This document shows positions 26,673 to 34,332 of a stretch of DNA of 64,000 nucleotides, one piece after another (position 1 is the first letter of the stretch; each line of letters begins with the position of its first letter). The notes under the pieces were generated by a model. It was not told the origin of the DNA. It saw nothing but the letters and a program-made list of their open reading frames with translations, and did not search any database. The translations under genes and the position numbers were made by a program. The DNA is taken from positions 1 through 64,000 of the forward strand of contig JAHJEG010000015.1 in NCBI GenBank assembly GCA_018825665.1, given 5' to 3'. The stretch comes from a bacterium (lineage in GTDB: Bacteria > Campylobacterota > Campylobacteria > Campylobacterales > Sulfurimonadaceae).

Positions 26673-28019
26673 TTAAAATGAGATTGTTAAAACTGACAAA
26701 ATATCACCGTAATCAGCTATATTTTCTTTGGTGGGTCTAACCATGGAATACTCCATAGTAAACTTTACATTTTGACGGAAAGAATAGTCAAATCCCAAGG
26801 TGAAAGCCCTTTTGTCCTTGACATCAATCTTGTCAGGTTCAAAAATATGCAAGCCCTTATCATCCAGCTCTAAATAAGAGAACTTAAGACCCAGCGAAGA
26901 GACAGGATAGAGCTCAAAAGAAATGGAATATGCTTTTGTGTGGGCATCCTCAGGTTCACCTAAAACGTCAATTATAGGATCTCCCATTAAATAAGGATTG
27001 TCCAGGCTGGTTTTATTCTTAAGCACGGCATTCATGGTAAGCTGTGTATACATGTCAAGCATTGTGCCTTCGAGTTGGAGGTCCAGACCGTAGGCTTCCT
27101 TTTTGATTTCAACAAGTGCTCTTGGAATATAACCCGATATGGAAGGGTCAAAGCTTGTATTGCTGGCTTTTGTCTTTCCGCTTATACCGTAGGCACCAAG
27201 GATAAGCGTCAGATCGCCAAGAGGCTGTTCGTATGCAAGACGGGAAAACATAATCATAGAGGCTCTGATATCTATGCCGTCAGGATTGTGTACGGGTACG
27301 TAGGCTCCAAAGGTAGCGAAAATATTTTGCCCTGCGTAAAAGAGTTGCAGTCCGGTTGCTGCTCCGGTTCCAAGATCCGCAGCTTGGGCGGCATTTGTAA
27401 GCTTATGGTTTTCAAACTGACGAAGCGGTTTGTAAAGACCTGTATTGTAGGTTTCCATACCGGTAAAAGGTCCATACGTATCCGTGGAAAAAATACTAAG
27501 ACCGGAATATCCTTCTCCTGTTTCAAAAGAGGCAATCGCTTTGGCTCCGATTATAGCTTTGCCCTGTTTCTCGCGAACCTCGATAAGCGTTCCTACATTG
27601 TCTGCGACTTTACCCGCTAGATTGATTGTGGAAGTTTTAAATATTTCATAAATCCCCCTGTTGCTCTCAACCAGATCCCCGTCTGCCGTATAAACTATTT
27701 TTCCCTTGCCGTTGACTTCATTATATGATTTATCATACCTTGCTTTAAGCATTAAGGACATGTTTAAAGTCATAGGCATGCCAAGCTTGAGTTCCTCGCC
27801 GACAATTAGGGACTGAGAACCATCCTCCGTGCTCATGGAATAAGCAGTACGGGCAAAATTCCGCCCGAAGCCATTGAGCTGTGTCTGACTTTGTGCATGG
27901 CACATCATACAATCAAGCCCGGTTTGTCTTGAAAAACCGGGTACAGCACGAGCATTTTCTAAAAAACCAAATAAGATTAGAAAACAAGAAAACAAAAAAA
28001 TATGATTTGCATGTTTCAT
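26673..28019 (-). CDS. Cyc2-like fused cytochrome c-porin (upstream copy)
   Basis: 448 aa from ATG 28019, with AAGGGG 5 nt upstream; an earlier ATG at 28037 would place that site inside the gene. Signal peptide, then VPGFSRQTG, haem site C37-x-x-C40-H41 (same residue numbers as the paralogue), LNGFGRNFARTAY, and a beta-barrel ending LSVLTISF. The two proteins share many blocks (for example MxxYNTGLxxPLRQFEN, NAAQAxxxxxGxATGLQ) and arose by duplication. First gene of a two-gene operon reading away from the cytochrome c gene. Confidence 0.78.
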   Translation of the reverse strand: MKHANHIFLFSCFLILFGFLENARAVPGFSRQTGLDCMMCHAQSQTQLNGFGRNFARTAYSMSTEDGSQSLIVGEELKLGMPMTLNMSLMLKARYDKSYNEVNGKGKIVYTADGDLVESNRGIYEIFKTSTINLAGKVADNVGTLIEVREKQGKAIIGAKAIASFETGEGYSGLSIFSTDTYGPFTGMETYNTGLYKPLRQFENHKLTNAAQAADLGTGAATGLQLFYAGQNIFATFGAYVPVHNPDGIDIRASMIMFSRLAYEQPLGDLTLILGAYGISGKTKASNTSFDPSISGYIPRALVEIKKEAYGLDLQLEGTMLDMYTQLTMNAVLKNKTSLDNPYLMGDPIIDVLGEPEDAHTKAYSISFELYPVSSLGLKFSYLELDDKGLHIFEPDKIDVKDKRAFTLGFDYSFRQNVKFTMEYSMVRPTKENIADYGDILSVLTISF

Positions 28020-28052
28020 AATGACCCCTTTCACCATCTTCTATAAGGCTTT

Positions 28053-28058
28053 ATTATA
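28053..28058 (-). promoter_or_regulatory. Candidate -10 element for the Cyc2-like operon
   Basis: TATAAT on the minus strand (ATTATA on +), preceded by GTG, about 33 nt upstream of ATG 28019. Confidence 0.5.
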
Positions 28059-28091
28059 CACTATAAAATATAAAAATGAATCACACAAAGG

Positions 28092-28110
28092 GGTTAATAT
28101 ATAATTAACC
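28092..28110. promoter_or_regulatory. Palindromic operator candidate between divergent cytochrome genes
   Basis: GGTTAAT-ATATA-ATTAACC is a perfect 7-bp inverted repeat with a 5-bp spacer. It lies between the candidate -10 boxes of the Cyc2-like operon (28053-28058) and the cytochrome c gene (28130-28135), placed to control both. It is not the TTAAC-N4-GTTAA site of the Campylobacter NssR type. The binding protein is unknown. Confidence 0.5.
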
Positions 28111-28129
28111 TTAATAAATTATTTTTAAT

Positions 28130-28135
28130 TATAAT
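28130..28135 (+). promoter_or_regulatory. Candidate -10 element for the cytochrome c gene
   Basis: TATAAT in T-rich DNA 47 nt before the ATG at 28183. Confidence 0.5.
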
Positions 28136-28182
28136 TTAAGTGAAGCTATTCTAAACTTTTTTAAAGTACAAAGGTTGACAAG

Positions 28183-28482
28183 ATGAAAAGATTTATCGCA
28201 TTATTATTTTTAAGCAGTTTGGCTTTGATGGCCTTTGATGGCGACAAGGCATATAAAAATTGTATCATGTGTCATGGTAAAACAGGTGAAAAGGTGGCGC
28301 TGAGCTCTTCTCCGAAACTTAACACCTTAGCTGAGCAGGATCTGCAAAACAAGATACAGGCTATCTTGAACGGCTCAAGCGGGATGTCAAAAAAATACCT
28401 TAGCATGCACAAGGCAAAACTCAAAGGTGTTGAAGAGGCTGATGCAGCAGCTTTTGCGGCGTATATTTTGAACCTAAAATAG
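28183..28482 (+). CDS. Periplasmic monohaem cytochrome c (c553 type)
   Basis: 99 aa with a signal peptide (about 1-17) and one haem site C27-x-x-C30-H31 (NCIMCHGKTG). The C-terminus AAAFAAYILNLK is the usual closing helix of small class I cytochromes; a Met in the MSKKYLSMHK region may be the second haem ligand. It reads away from the Cyc2-like operon and could carry electrons between an outer-membrane cytochrome and the respiratory chain, as Cyc1-type carriers do. AAAGG precedes the ATG. Confidence 0.9.
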   Translation: MKRFIALLFLSSLALMAFDGDKAYKNCIMCHGKTGEKVALSSSPKLNTLAEQDLQNKIQAILNGSSGMSKKYLSMHKAKLKGVEEADAAAFAAYILNLK

Positions 28483-28529
28483 TTGGGGGGGCGGTATTTT
28501 CTGCTAACACTTCGCTAATACTTCTTGCA

Positions 28530-28535
28530 TATAAT
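28530..28535 (+). promoter_or_regulatory. Candidate -10 element for the DUF2202 gene
   Basis: TATAAT within TTGCATATAATT, about 26 nt before ATG 28561, suggesting that the DUF2202 gene has its own promoter. Confidence 0.5.
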
Positions 28536-28560
28536 TTTCTATCTTAAAAACAGAGGTTAT

Positions 28561-29148
28561 ATGATGAGATCAGAGACTACACAGAATAAGCGTAGAAACT
28601 TTATTAAAATAATTGGGGCAGGTGCCATCATTACTGCCACGTCTGCATTCGCGGCTCGCGGCGGAAAAACCAAAACCACTACGACGGCAGAGTTGAGCGA
28701 AGAGCAAAAAGATACGCTTTTTTTCATATTTCAGGAAGAAAAAGTGGCGAGGGATGTCTACATCACACTCGGCAAGCTCTATCCCGATGAGTCTACATTT
28801 GCAAATATCCAGCTTTCAGAACAAGAACACATACTCTCAGCCCAGGTGCTTTGTGAGCGTTACGGAATTGACACTTCGAGTGTAAATCTGTCACAGGATG
28901 ATGACTACGTTGGACAGTTTGAGTTGTTGAGTATGCAGGAATTATACAATCAATGTATCGAACTAGGGCAGGTTTCTTTGCTTGATGGGCTGAAAGTGGG
29001 GCGTCTTATCGAAGTTACGGATATAGATGATCTTGAAAAAGCTGCAGAGGGGATGCCGTCTGATGTTGTAAATACCTACGAGAACTTAAAAGAGGGAAGT
29101 CTAAACCACTTGGACGCTTTTGAAAAAGCGATAGCAAGAGAAGAATAA
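28561..29148 (+). CDS. Tat-exported DUF2202 (ferritin-like) protein
   Basis: 195 aa from ATG 28561 (ATG 28564 equally possible; AGAGG at 28552-28556). The N-terminus has a twin-arginine signal, RRNFIKIIGAG, then a hydrophobic stretch ending AFAA, so it is exported folded, often a sign of a metal cofactor. The body has the DUF2202 ferritin-like pattern with Glu-rich helices (FQEEKVARDVYITLGKLY, SEQEHILSAQ). It may bind iron or another metal in the periplasm; no activity is established for the family. It sits beside the Cyc2-like locus. Confidence 0.85.
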   Translation: MMRSETTQNKRRNFIKIIGAGAIITATSAFAARGGKTKTTTTAELSEEQKDTLFFIFQEEKVARDVYITLGKLYPDESTFANIQLSEQEHILSAQVLCERYGIDTSSVNLSQDDDYVGQFELLSMQELYNQCIELGQVSLLDGLKVGRLIEVTDIDDLEKAAEGMPSDVVNTYENLKEGSLNHLDAFEKAIAREE

Positions 29149-29171
29149 TATTTTGCCAATACGGAGATTGT

Positions 29172-29588
29172 ATGCTAAAAATTGATGAGAAGACGCAAGA
29201 GAGTCTTACAGGGGCTCTCTTCTCCTATTATGAGAATATAAGACGCGGCAATCTTCAGGTACTTTCTGCTCTTATGAGCGAAGAGTCTTATTTTATTACG
29301 CTTGAGTCCTTTGGATTCAGGCATGTGTTTAAGGAGAGTGCTTTTAAAGAACTCCTCAATAATATCGGGAATGACGAAGCGTCTTTGAAAAAAGTTGAGA
29401 CTGTTATTTCGGATGATTTGAAAAAAGAATCAAGAGAACATACGATAGAAGTTGTCTCATTTGAGCCAAAAGCCCCCGAACGGATTACTCTGCACTACAA
29501 AGAGGACGGACATCCCAAAAAACTTTATTTTTCATTTTCGGATGGCATGTGGAAGATAGATTATAAGGCCGGAAGAGAAAAACTCTAG
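29172..29588 (+). CDS. Hypothetical protein, NTF2-like pattern
   Basis: 138 aa with no signal peptide. Alternating helices and a C-terminal curved-sheet pattern (ITLHYKEDGHPKKLYFSF, GMWKIDY) resemble SnoaL/NTF2-like small proteins, but no diagnostic motif is visible. It follows DUF2202 by 23 nt, probably on the same transcript. It contains one copy of the dispersed 10-mer (Gly-Met-Trp near the C-terminus). Confidence 0.65.
   Translation: MLKIDEKTQESLTGALFSYYENIRRGNLQVLSALMSEESYFITLESFGFRHVFKESAFKELLNNIGNDEASLKKVETVISDDLKKESREHTIEVVSFEPKAPERITLHYKEDGHPKKLYFSFSDGMWKIDYKAGREKL
29544..29552 (-). repeat. TCCACATGCC dispersed motif, copy 9
   Basis: GGCATGTGGAAGA on the + strand; encodes Gly-Met-Trp in the NTF2-like protein. 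Confidence 0.9.
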
Positions 29589-29590
29589 AA

Positions 29591-29619
29591 GAAACATTCA
29601 TTATTATAATGAATGTTTC
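29591..29619. terminator. Bidirectional hairpin between convergent genes
   Basis: GAAACATTCATTA (29591-29603) pairs exactly with TAATGAATGTTTC (29607-29619): a 13-bp stem with a 3-nt loop between two convergent genes. The T-runs are short, so it probably works in both directions with moderate strength. Confidence 0.75.
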
Positions 29620-29630
29620 CTGCCTATATG

Positions 29631-30917
29631 TTACCAGCGAGAGATAAGTGCCAGATTGACTTTTGTATATTGAGGGAAGGTCGTATCGCCTACCGTTTCA
29701 GATTTACTTGACATCTGAGCAGATAAATCCACCTGCAGCCATTTAAGTCCAAACCCTATACCGGCTGTGTATATCATCCCTGCCTGATCGTTTGTATCAA
29801 GATTTTGCATGAGACCGCCGCGAATTGCGAACCATGATGCAGGATGAAAGTTTAATCCTCCCCCTACCATTTGATTTTCGGCGCCTGAGACGAATGTTTT
29901 ATTTTTTGTAAGATCCATGTCCGCTGCAATCTCCAAAGACTCGAAAATATCGTATGCGATACCTGCTCTGATCATTGGATCAATCTTGACTACACTGCCA
30001 TCAACAAAGCTAAATTCAGGAGAGTTAAGGTTTTTTGCTACAACAGCAAGTGTGAGATCGTTGGATATTGAAGGCTCATAAGCCAAACCTAAATCCACAC
30101 CGAAGCTTGAGCTTGTTTTGTCAAGTTGTTCTTCTGTAGAATCATTTGAATTGTCTATTCTGAGGTTTTCCTGATAGGTTACCGCCTGCATATACTTGAG
30201 AGAACCTCCAATCATTACATTCCCGCCGCTTAGTTCAAACTTATGTCCGTATGCCACAGGCACTTCGGCAAGAGCTATCGCTTCTGCTTTTATGTAGGTT
30301 AAACCGTTGTTTACAGCGTACTCTACAGATTCATTCACGTATTCTGCAGCGGTGGGAGTAAATGATATTGTGTTGGCATCTACTACTTCATAGTACGTTC
30401 CGGGCGTAGAGGAATCTTCAAATATCAGTCTGTCATGCGCCTGGTCGACCATAGCAGTGGCCACAACGTCCGAAGAGCCGAAAATACCTATACCAAAACC
30501 GGATATCTGTGCTGAAAAATACGCATGGGGTGCAATCTCCAGAGCATTTCCATCCATGGCGATAATAATATTCGCACCCGATACCAGGGTTTCGCGGACT
30601 GACTGGTTTGTCAACAGAGTCGTATCATTATTTACGGCATCCACAGTATCTATGAACTTGATATCATCCAGCTCTTGTAAAGAGGCACCTGCACCGTGGT
30701 CTTGAATAGACAAACCGCCGCCAAGAGAGATCTCAACATCATATTCGGCTTTTGCCAAAAGAGCCGGATTGTTATAGGTTGCCACCGAACCGGATGAGCT
30801 GGCTACACCGGCTCCACCCATAGCGATGGATTTGTAACCCAAGGTCTGAAACTGCATCGCACTGGCTGAAGTAATACAAAGAGCTGCGATAACGGCTAAG
30901 GATAATTTATTTTTCAT
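29631..30917 (-). CDS. Outer-membrane beta-barrel protein (TraF_2 / PorV-FadL-like)
   Basis: 428 aa with a signal peptide (about 1-20, ASA-M) followed by QFQTLGYKSIAMGGAGVASS and TYNNPALL. This GGAG(V/T)A...NPA(L/A) beginning is shared by FadL/PorV-like barrels and by proteins labelled TraF_2 (conjugal transfer protein TraF). The rest alternates short strands and ends in VNLALISRW. No conjugation genes are nearby, so a transfer role is unlikely; it is best read as an outer-membrane channel of unknown substrate. Monocistronic. Confidence 0.75.
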   Translation of the reverse strand: MKNKLSLAVIAALCITSASAMQFQTLGYKSIAMGGAGVASSSGSVATYNNPALLAKAEYDVEISLGGGLSIQDHGAGASLQELDDIKFIDTVDAVNNDTTLLTNQSVRETLVSGANIIIAMDGNALEIAPHAYFSAQISGFGIGIFGSSDVVATAMVDQAHDRLIFEDSSTPGTYYEVVDANTISFTPTAAEYVNESVEYAVNNGLTYIKAEAIALAEVPVAYGHKFELSGGNVMIGGSLKYMQAVTYQENLRIDNSNDSTEEQLDKTSSSFGVDLGLAYEPSISNDLTLAVVAKNLNSPEFSFVDGSVVKIDPMIRAGIAYDIFESLEIAADMDLTKNKTFVSGAENQMVGGGLNFHPASWFAIRGGLMQNLDTNDQAGMIYTAGIGFGLKWLQVDLSAQMSSKSETVGDTTFPQYTKVNLALISRW

Positions 30918-31026
30918 TTTTTCCCCTTTTTAGTAATAATGTACTCAATCATAGCATGATATATGAAAAAATAAAATAAAATTATTTTTCATTCTTTGAT
31001 TTGAATCTGCTGTACCTATATGAAAC

Positions 31027-31884
31027 TCATAGAATTTTACAGATTATATCTCCTATATTTTTACCCAGGGATTTTGCGACAACGGCACATTTTACTTTGA
31101 GCAAAAAGCAGATATTTTCTTTATGGGAGTCGTTTAGACATTCATAATTGCCCATCCCTTTTGATATTACAAGGTCTGCACCGTCAAAAAGTTCCTTGGC
31201 ATGTGGATTTGCACGGGAATACGCAAATCCGGGTGTGTTGACTCCGCTGTCTACCAGGTTGCACAGCCTTTCAAAGCCTGCTTCTTTGGCTTCTTTCATC
31301 GTCACATCGTTAATGATAGGATTTCCCCGTACCATATAAGAGTAGTCGGCATGTGGAAACAGCTCTTTTAGGGTCTCTATAAAAAGATAGTCAAAAATAT
31401 GCTCACCGACATTATCCCCTATAATCAAGACACTGCTGGCATGTGGAAGTTTATTCTTTAGGAGTTCAAAGTCATTGTGTGCGAAATCGGTGTCGAAGAT
31501 TTTTTCAAGCTCTTCTTCCAAATCAAACTCGACCTCCGCTGCGAGGTCGATCACATTACCGGCAACCGCAATCTTTGTAGAGGTTAAAAGTTTGTTCTGG
31601 CTTTGAAGAAGTTTTTCTTTTAAAAGGGGTATAAAAGTCAGTGCTTTTTGCGTAGAGAGCTCTTTTACTTCCTCATAAAGATCTGTTTTATTGGCTAAAA
31701 AAGCCATTTTTTCATAAACGTCGGCAGCTATTTCGGTGGGATTGAGCGAGAATGAAAAATCTTTGCTCATCTCTTCAACCGTCGAGGTCAGTTCCTCTGA
31801 CAAGGAATCAGAAGCATGGATGGCATTTGCTACTTTTGCACTTTGGTTGATGATACAAGTGACGCAGGCTTCATCTATATTCAT
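31027..31884 (-). CDS. DUF89 / ARMT1-like damage-control phosphatase family protein
   Basis: 285 aa. Family features are an N-terminal CxxC (CVTCIINQ), the metal-site motif LIIGDNVGEHIFD, and RGNPIINDVTMKEA. DUF89 enzymes are metal-dependent phosphatases that remove damaged or excess phospho-metabolites; the substrate here cannot be told. The ATG overlaps the stop of the DUF3972 gene by one base. Three copies of the dispersed 10-mer occur within 250 bp, all as Pro-His-Ala, the densest coding cluster in the window. Confidence 0.88.
   Translation of the reverse strand: MNIDEACVTCIINQSAKVANAIHASDSLSEELTSTVEEMSKDFSFSLNPTEIAADVYEKMAFLANKTDLYEEVKELSTQKALTFIPLLKEKLLQSQNKLLTSTKIAVAGNVIDLAAEVEFDLEEELEKIFDTDFAHNDFELLKNKLPHASSVLIIGDNVGEHIFDYLFIETLKELFPHADYSYMVRGNPIINDVTMKEAKEAGFERLCNLVDSGVNTPGFAYSRANPHAKELFDGADLVISKGMGNYECLNDSHKENICFLLKVKCAVVAKSLGKNIGDIICKIL
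31198..31206 (-). repeat. TCCACATGCC dispersed motif, copy 10
   Basis: Oriented context AAATCCACATGCCA; Pro-His-Ala in the DUF89 protein. Confidence 0.9.
31348..31356 (-). repeat. TCCACATGCC dispersed motif, copy 11
   Basis: Oriented context GTTTCCACATGCCG; Pro-His-Ala in the DUF89 protein. Confidence 0.9.
31438..31446 (-). repeat. TCCACATGCC dispersed motif, copy 12
   Basis: Oriented context ACTTCCACATGCCA; Pro-His-Ala in the DUF89 protein, 90 bp from copy 11. Confidence 0.9.
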
Positions 31885-32357
31885 TATTTGTCGGTATGGT
31901 CTTCTATGGCTTTATTCCACATGAGTTTATATTTTCTTCTCATAAATTCAACTTCCTGCTGTGAAAGTTTGAGCTGTTCTTGAAGGGTGTGGATGGTTTT
32001 TCTGTCTTCATCATAAAGCTCCTGAAGTGAAGAGAGGGCTTCTTTTAGGAAGGTGTTTTCATTCTTGACGGAGACAATGGTCTCATCTTTGGCGTCAAGG
32101 ACTTTTTCATGAAGATTGATGATAGTCCCGATAGTCTTTTCAACAAATTGGGGCTGTACTATCATCTCTGAAGTGTTATGAGCGGAGAGTATCTTTAGTT
32201 GGGCAGGGACAACCTCACCTGTACCTTTTGAAGGATCTATATAACGGATTCCGTCTTGTACTTTGATAGTAAGTTTGCCTCTTTCACACAACTCGTCAAT
32301 GGCTTGAATGTCCAAACCCGTTAATTCACTGTACTCCTCATCACTCATCCACTTCAT
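31884..32357 (-). CDS. DUF3972-family protein
   Basis: 157 aa. The N-terminus (about 1-45; YSELTGLDIQAIDELCERGKL then IRYIDPSKG) looks like a MerR/excisionase-type helix-turn-helix. The C-terminal half is a long coiled coil (about 75-150). This matches DUF3972, known mainly from Campylobacterota and of unknown function; DNA binding is inferred from the N-terminus. It overlaps the DUF89 gene by one base and follows purE by 33 nt. Confidence 0.75.
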   Translation of the reverse strand: MKWMSDEEYSELTGLDIQAIDELCERGKLTIKVQDGIRYIDPSKGTGEVVPAQLKILSAHNTSEMIVQPQFVEKTIGTIINLHEKVLDAKDETIVSVKNENTFLKEALSSLQELYDEDRKTIHTLQEQLKLSQQEVEFMRRKYKLMWNKAIEDHTDK

Positions 32358-32390
32358 TCTATCTCCTAGTATGAAAAATTCGTATCTTCT

Positions 32391-32891
32391 TTATTTTTTG
32401 ATAATTGTCTCAATCTCTAAAGAATCCATTTCAACCTTTTTAGCTTTTGCTATACGGTCTTCTTTTAGCTTAACAGAGAGTTCTTCATTGTCCAGCGCTA
32501 AAATCTGCATAGCCAAATATGCTGAATTGATCGCTCCTGCTTTTCCTATAGCTACTGTAGCAACAGGCATTCCAGCAGGCATCTGTACCGTTGATAGAAG
32601 AGCATCGATTCCGCTAAGAGCAGATGCACTCATGGGTACACCTATGATAGGTTTTACAGTTTTAGAAGAAAGAACACCGGCTAAGTGAGCAGCCATACCT
32701 GCTGCGGCTATGAAAACTTGAGCACCTTTTTTCTCAGCTGCTTCAATATAAGCTTTTGTTCGCTCTGGTGAACGGTGTGCGGAAGAGATAACCAATTCAT
32801 AATTAACGCCAAACGCCTCAAGCGTATCCGAACAAGACTTCATAACCTCAAAATCACTTTTACTTCCAATAACAATTGATACAAATTTCAT
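32391..32891 (-). CDS. purE: 5-(carboxyamino)imidazole ribonucleotide mutase
   Basis: 166 aa, the usual class I PurE length. It converts N5-CAIR to CAIR in purine synthesis. The active-site motifs GSKSDFEVM, VISSAHRSPERT and AAAGMAAHLAGVLSSKTVKPIIGVP are present. It lies 50 nt downstream of the U32 gene and may be co-transcribed with it and with the following DUF3972 and DUF89 genes. Confidence 0.97.
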   Translation of the reverse strand: MKFVSIVIGSKSDFEVMKSCSDTLEAFGVNYELVISSAHRSPERTKAYIEAAEKKGAQVFIAAAGMAAHLAGVLSSKTVKPIIGVPMSASALSGIDALLSTVQMPAGMPVATVAIGKAGAINSAYLAMQILALDNEELSVKLKEDRIAKAKKVEMDSLEIETIIKK

Positions 32892-32941
32892 TTTGTATTT
32901 TCCTCTAATTTTATTTTCGAAATTATACCATTATATTTCGT

Positions 32942-34234
32942 TTAACTTTTAGGATAGGTGCCCATCTCCTCATGTGCGGGAATTCTAAAAAAGGTATAGG
33001 AAGGGAATCTTGTAGGTAATTGTATAGGATTTGTATTTCCGCTGTGCACCTCTTCCCAAATTTTCCCGTTTTGTGCTTTAAGCTGATACAGCCTCATAAA
33101 AATCTTCCCATCTCTTTCATACGTACAGCCCGTCTCGTTGTCCACAAATTCAAGCTTTGAACCCAATGGGGATACAACTTCCATCTCGTCGTTTGGAAGA
33201 GTTTTATATTTGCATAAGAAGTGTGTACCCTCTTCGTTCACCACACCGCTTACCTGATGTGTTCCAAGCTGCATGGTAAAATCAAGACTTTGCGTGTCAT
33301 GTTTTTCAAAGGGTCTTGAGACAAGGTATGCATCGGTGTATCCGCGGTTTTGAAGGGATTGCAGTTCATACTGGTACTTATCTATATCTTCGATGCCATT
33401 ATAATAATCATCAATCGCCATTCTATAGGCTTTGGCCGTCGTCGCCGCATAGTAGGCGGTCTTTGTCCGTCCCTCTATTTTTACGGAGTCGACGGCTCCG
33501 CTGTCTAGAATCTCTTTAAGATGTGAGGCAAGGTTCAAATCTTTTGAATTCATAATATATGTACCGACACCCTCATCTTCTTCGAGTTTGAAGAGTGTTC
33601 CCGTTTCCGGATTTGCAGCGTACATCTCATAAGGAAATCTGCAGTCATTTGCACATGAACCGCGATTTGGCACTCTTCCGCTTTGAAGGGTGGAGATAAG
33701 ACATCTGCCGCTGTATGCAAAACACATAGAACCGTGGACAAATACTTCAAGTTCCAAATCCGGAAGCTCTTTTTTAATCTCTTTTAAATCTTTCAAAGAG
33801 ATCTCTCTGGCAGTAATGATACGTGTAGCACCCATCTCATAGTAAACCTGAGCGTCCAAGACATTCATGACATTAGCCTGGGTGGAAAGATGCAGAGGCA
33901 TATCCGGTGCCAACTCGTGGCAAAGCTTGAGCACGCCCGGAGTGGCTACGATGAAAGCATCCGGTTGGAGCGCAGCCATTGCGACGATATGTTTTTTTAG
34001 AAGATTTAGCTGTGAATTAAAAGGAAAACCGTTTATTGTCGCATAAACTTTTTTGCCTCTTTCGTGTGCGTATTCTATACCCTCTTTAAACTCTTCCATG
34101 CTAAACTCTTTGCCGGAGCGTATGCGAAGTGAAAAATGGCTGACACCGCCGTAAACGGCATCGGCACCAAAATCAAGTGCTATTTTCAGTTTTTCCAAGG
34201 TTCCCGCAGGAGAGAGGAGCTCTACTTTTTGCAT
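32942..34234 (-). CDS. U32-family protein, TrhP (YegQ)-like tRNA hydroxylation factor
   Basis: 430 aa. It begins ELLSPAGTLEKLKIALDFGADAVY and carries the U32 cysteine signature FVHGSMCFAYSGRCLIST followed by CANDCRFPYEM, close to E. coli YegQ/TrhP, with a C-terminal beta domain (about 335-430). TrhP acts in prephenate-dependent 5-hydroxyuridine formation in tRNA. The family is often called a collagenase-like peptidase, but no peptidase activity should be assumed. Confidence 0.85.
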   Translation of the reverse strand: MQKVELLSPAGTLEKLKIALDFGADAVYGGVSHFSLRIRSGKEFSMEEFKEGIEYAHERGKKVYATINGFPFNSQLNLLKKHIVAMAALQPDAFIVATPGVLKLCHELAPDMPLHLSTQANVMNVLDAQVYYEMGATRIITAREISLKDLKEIKKELPDLELEVFVHGSMCFAYSGRCLISTLQSGRVPNRGSCANDCRFPYEMYAANPETGTLFKLEEDEGVGTYIMNSKDLNLASHLKEILDSGAVDSVKIEGRTKTAYYAATTAKAYRMAIDDYYNGIEDIDKYQYELQSLQNRGYTDAYLVSRPFEKHDTQSLDFTMQLGTHQVSGVVNEEGTHFLCKYKTLPNDEMEVVSPLGSKLEFVDNETGCTYERDGKIFMRLYQLKAQNGKIWEEVHSGNTNPIQLPTRFPSYTFFRIPAHEEMGTYPKS

Positions 34235-34332
34235 TTTTTTCTCATTGTATATCTTTAAGCTGTAAAACTATAAAGATGAAATTTTTATGAAATTTTAGCC
34301 AAAAGAGTTGGTTTACAGATTAAAAGTATAAA

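Noticed and set aside
25681-27790. GGCATGCC words at about 25685 and 27776
   Set aside because: They share only the CATGCC half and lack the TCCA part; they are not counted as motif copies.
29631-30917. TraF-type label as evidence of conjugation
   Set aside because: No other transfer genes are present, and the TraF_2 family is widespread in non-conjugative outer-membrane barrels.
32942-34234. U32 protein as a collagenase or peptidase
   Set aside because: Similarity is to YegQ/TrhP with its cysteine signature, which acts in tRNA hydroxylation; no peptidase site is visible.
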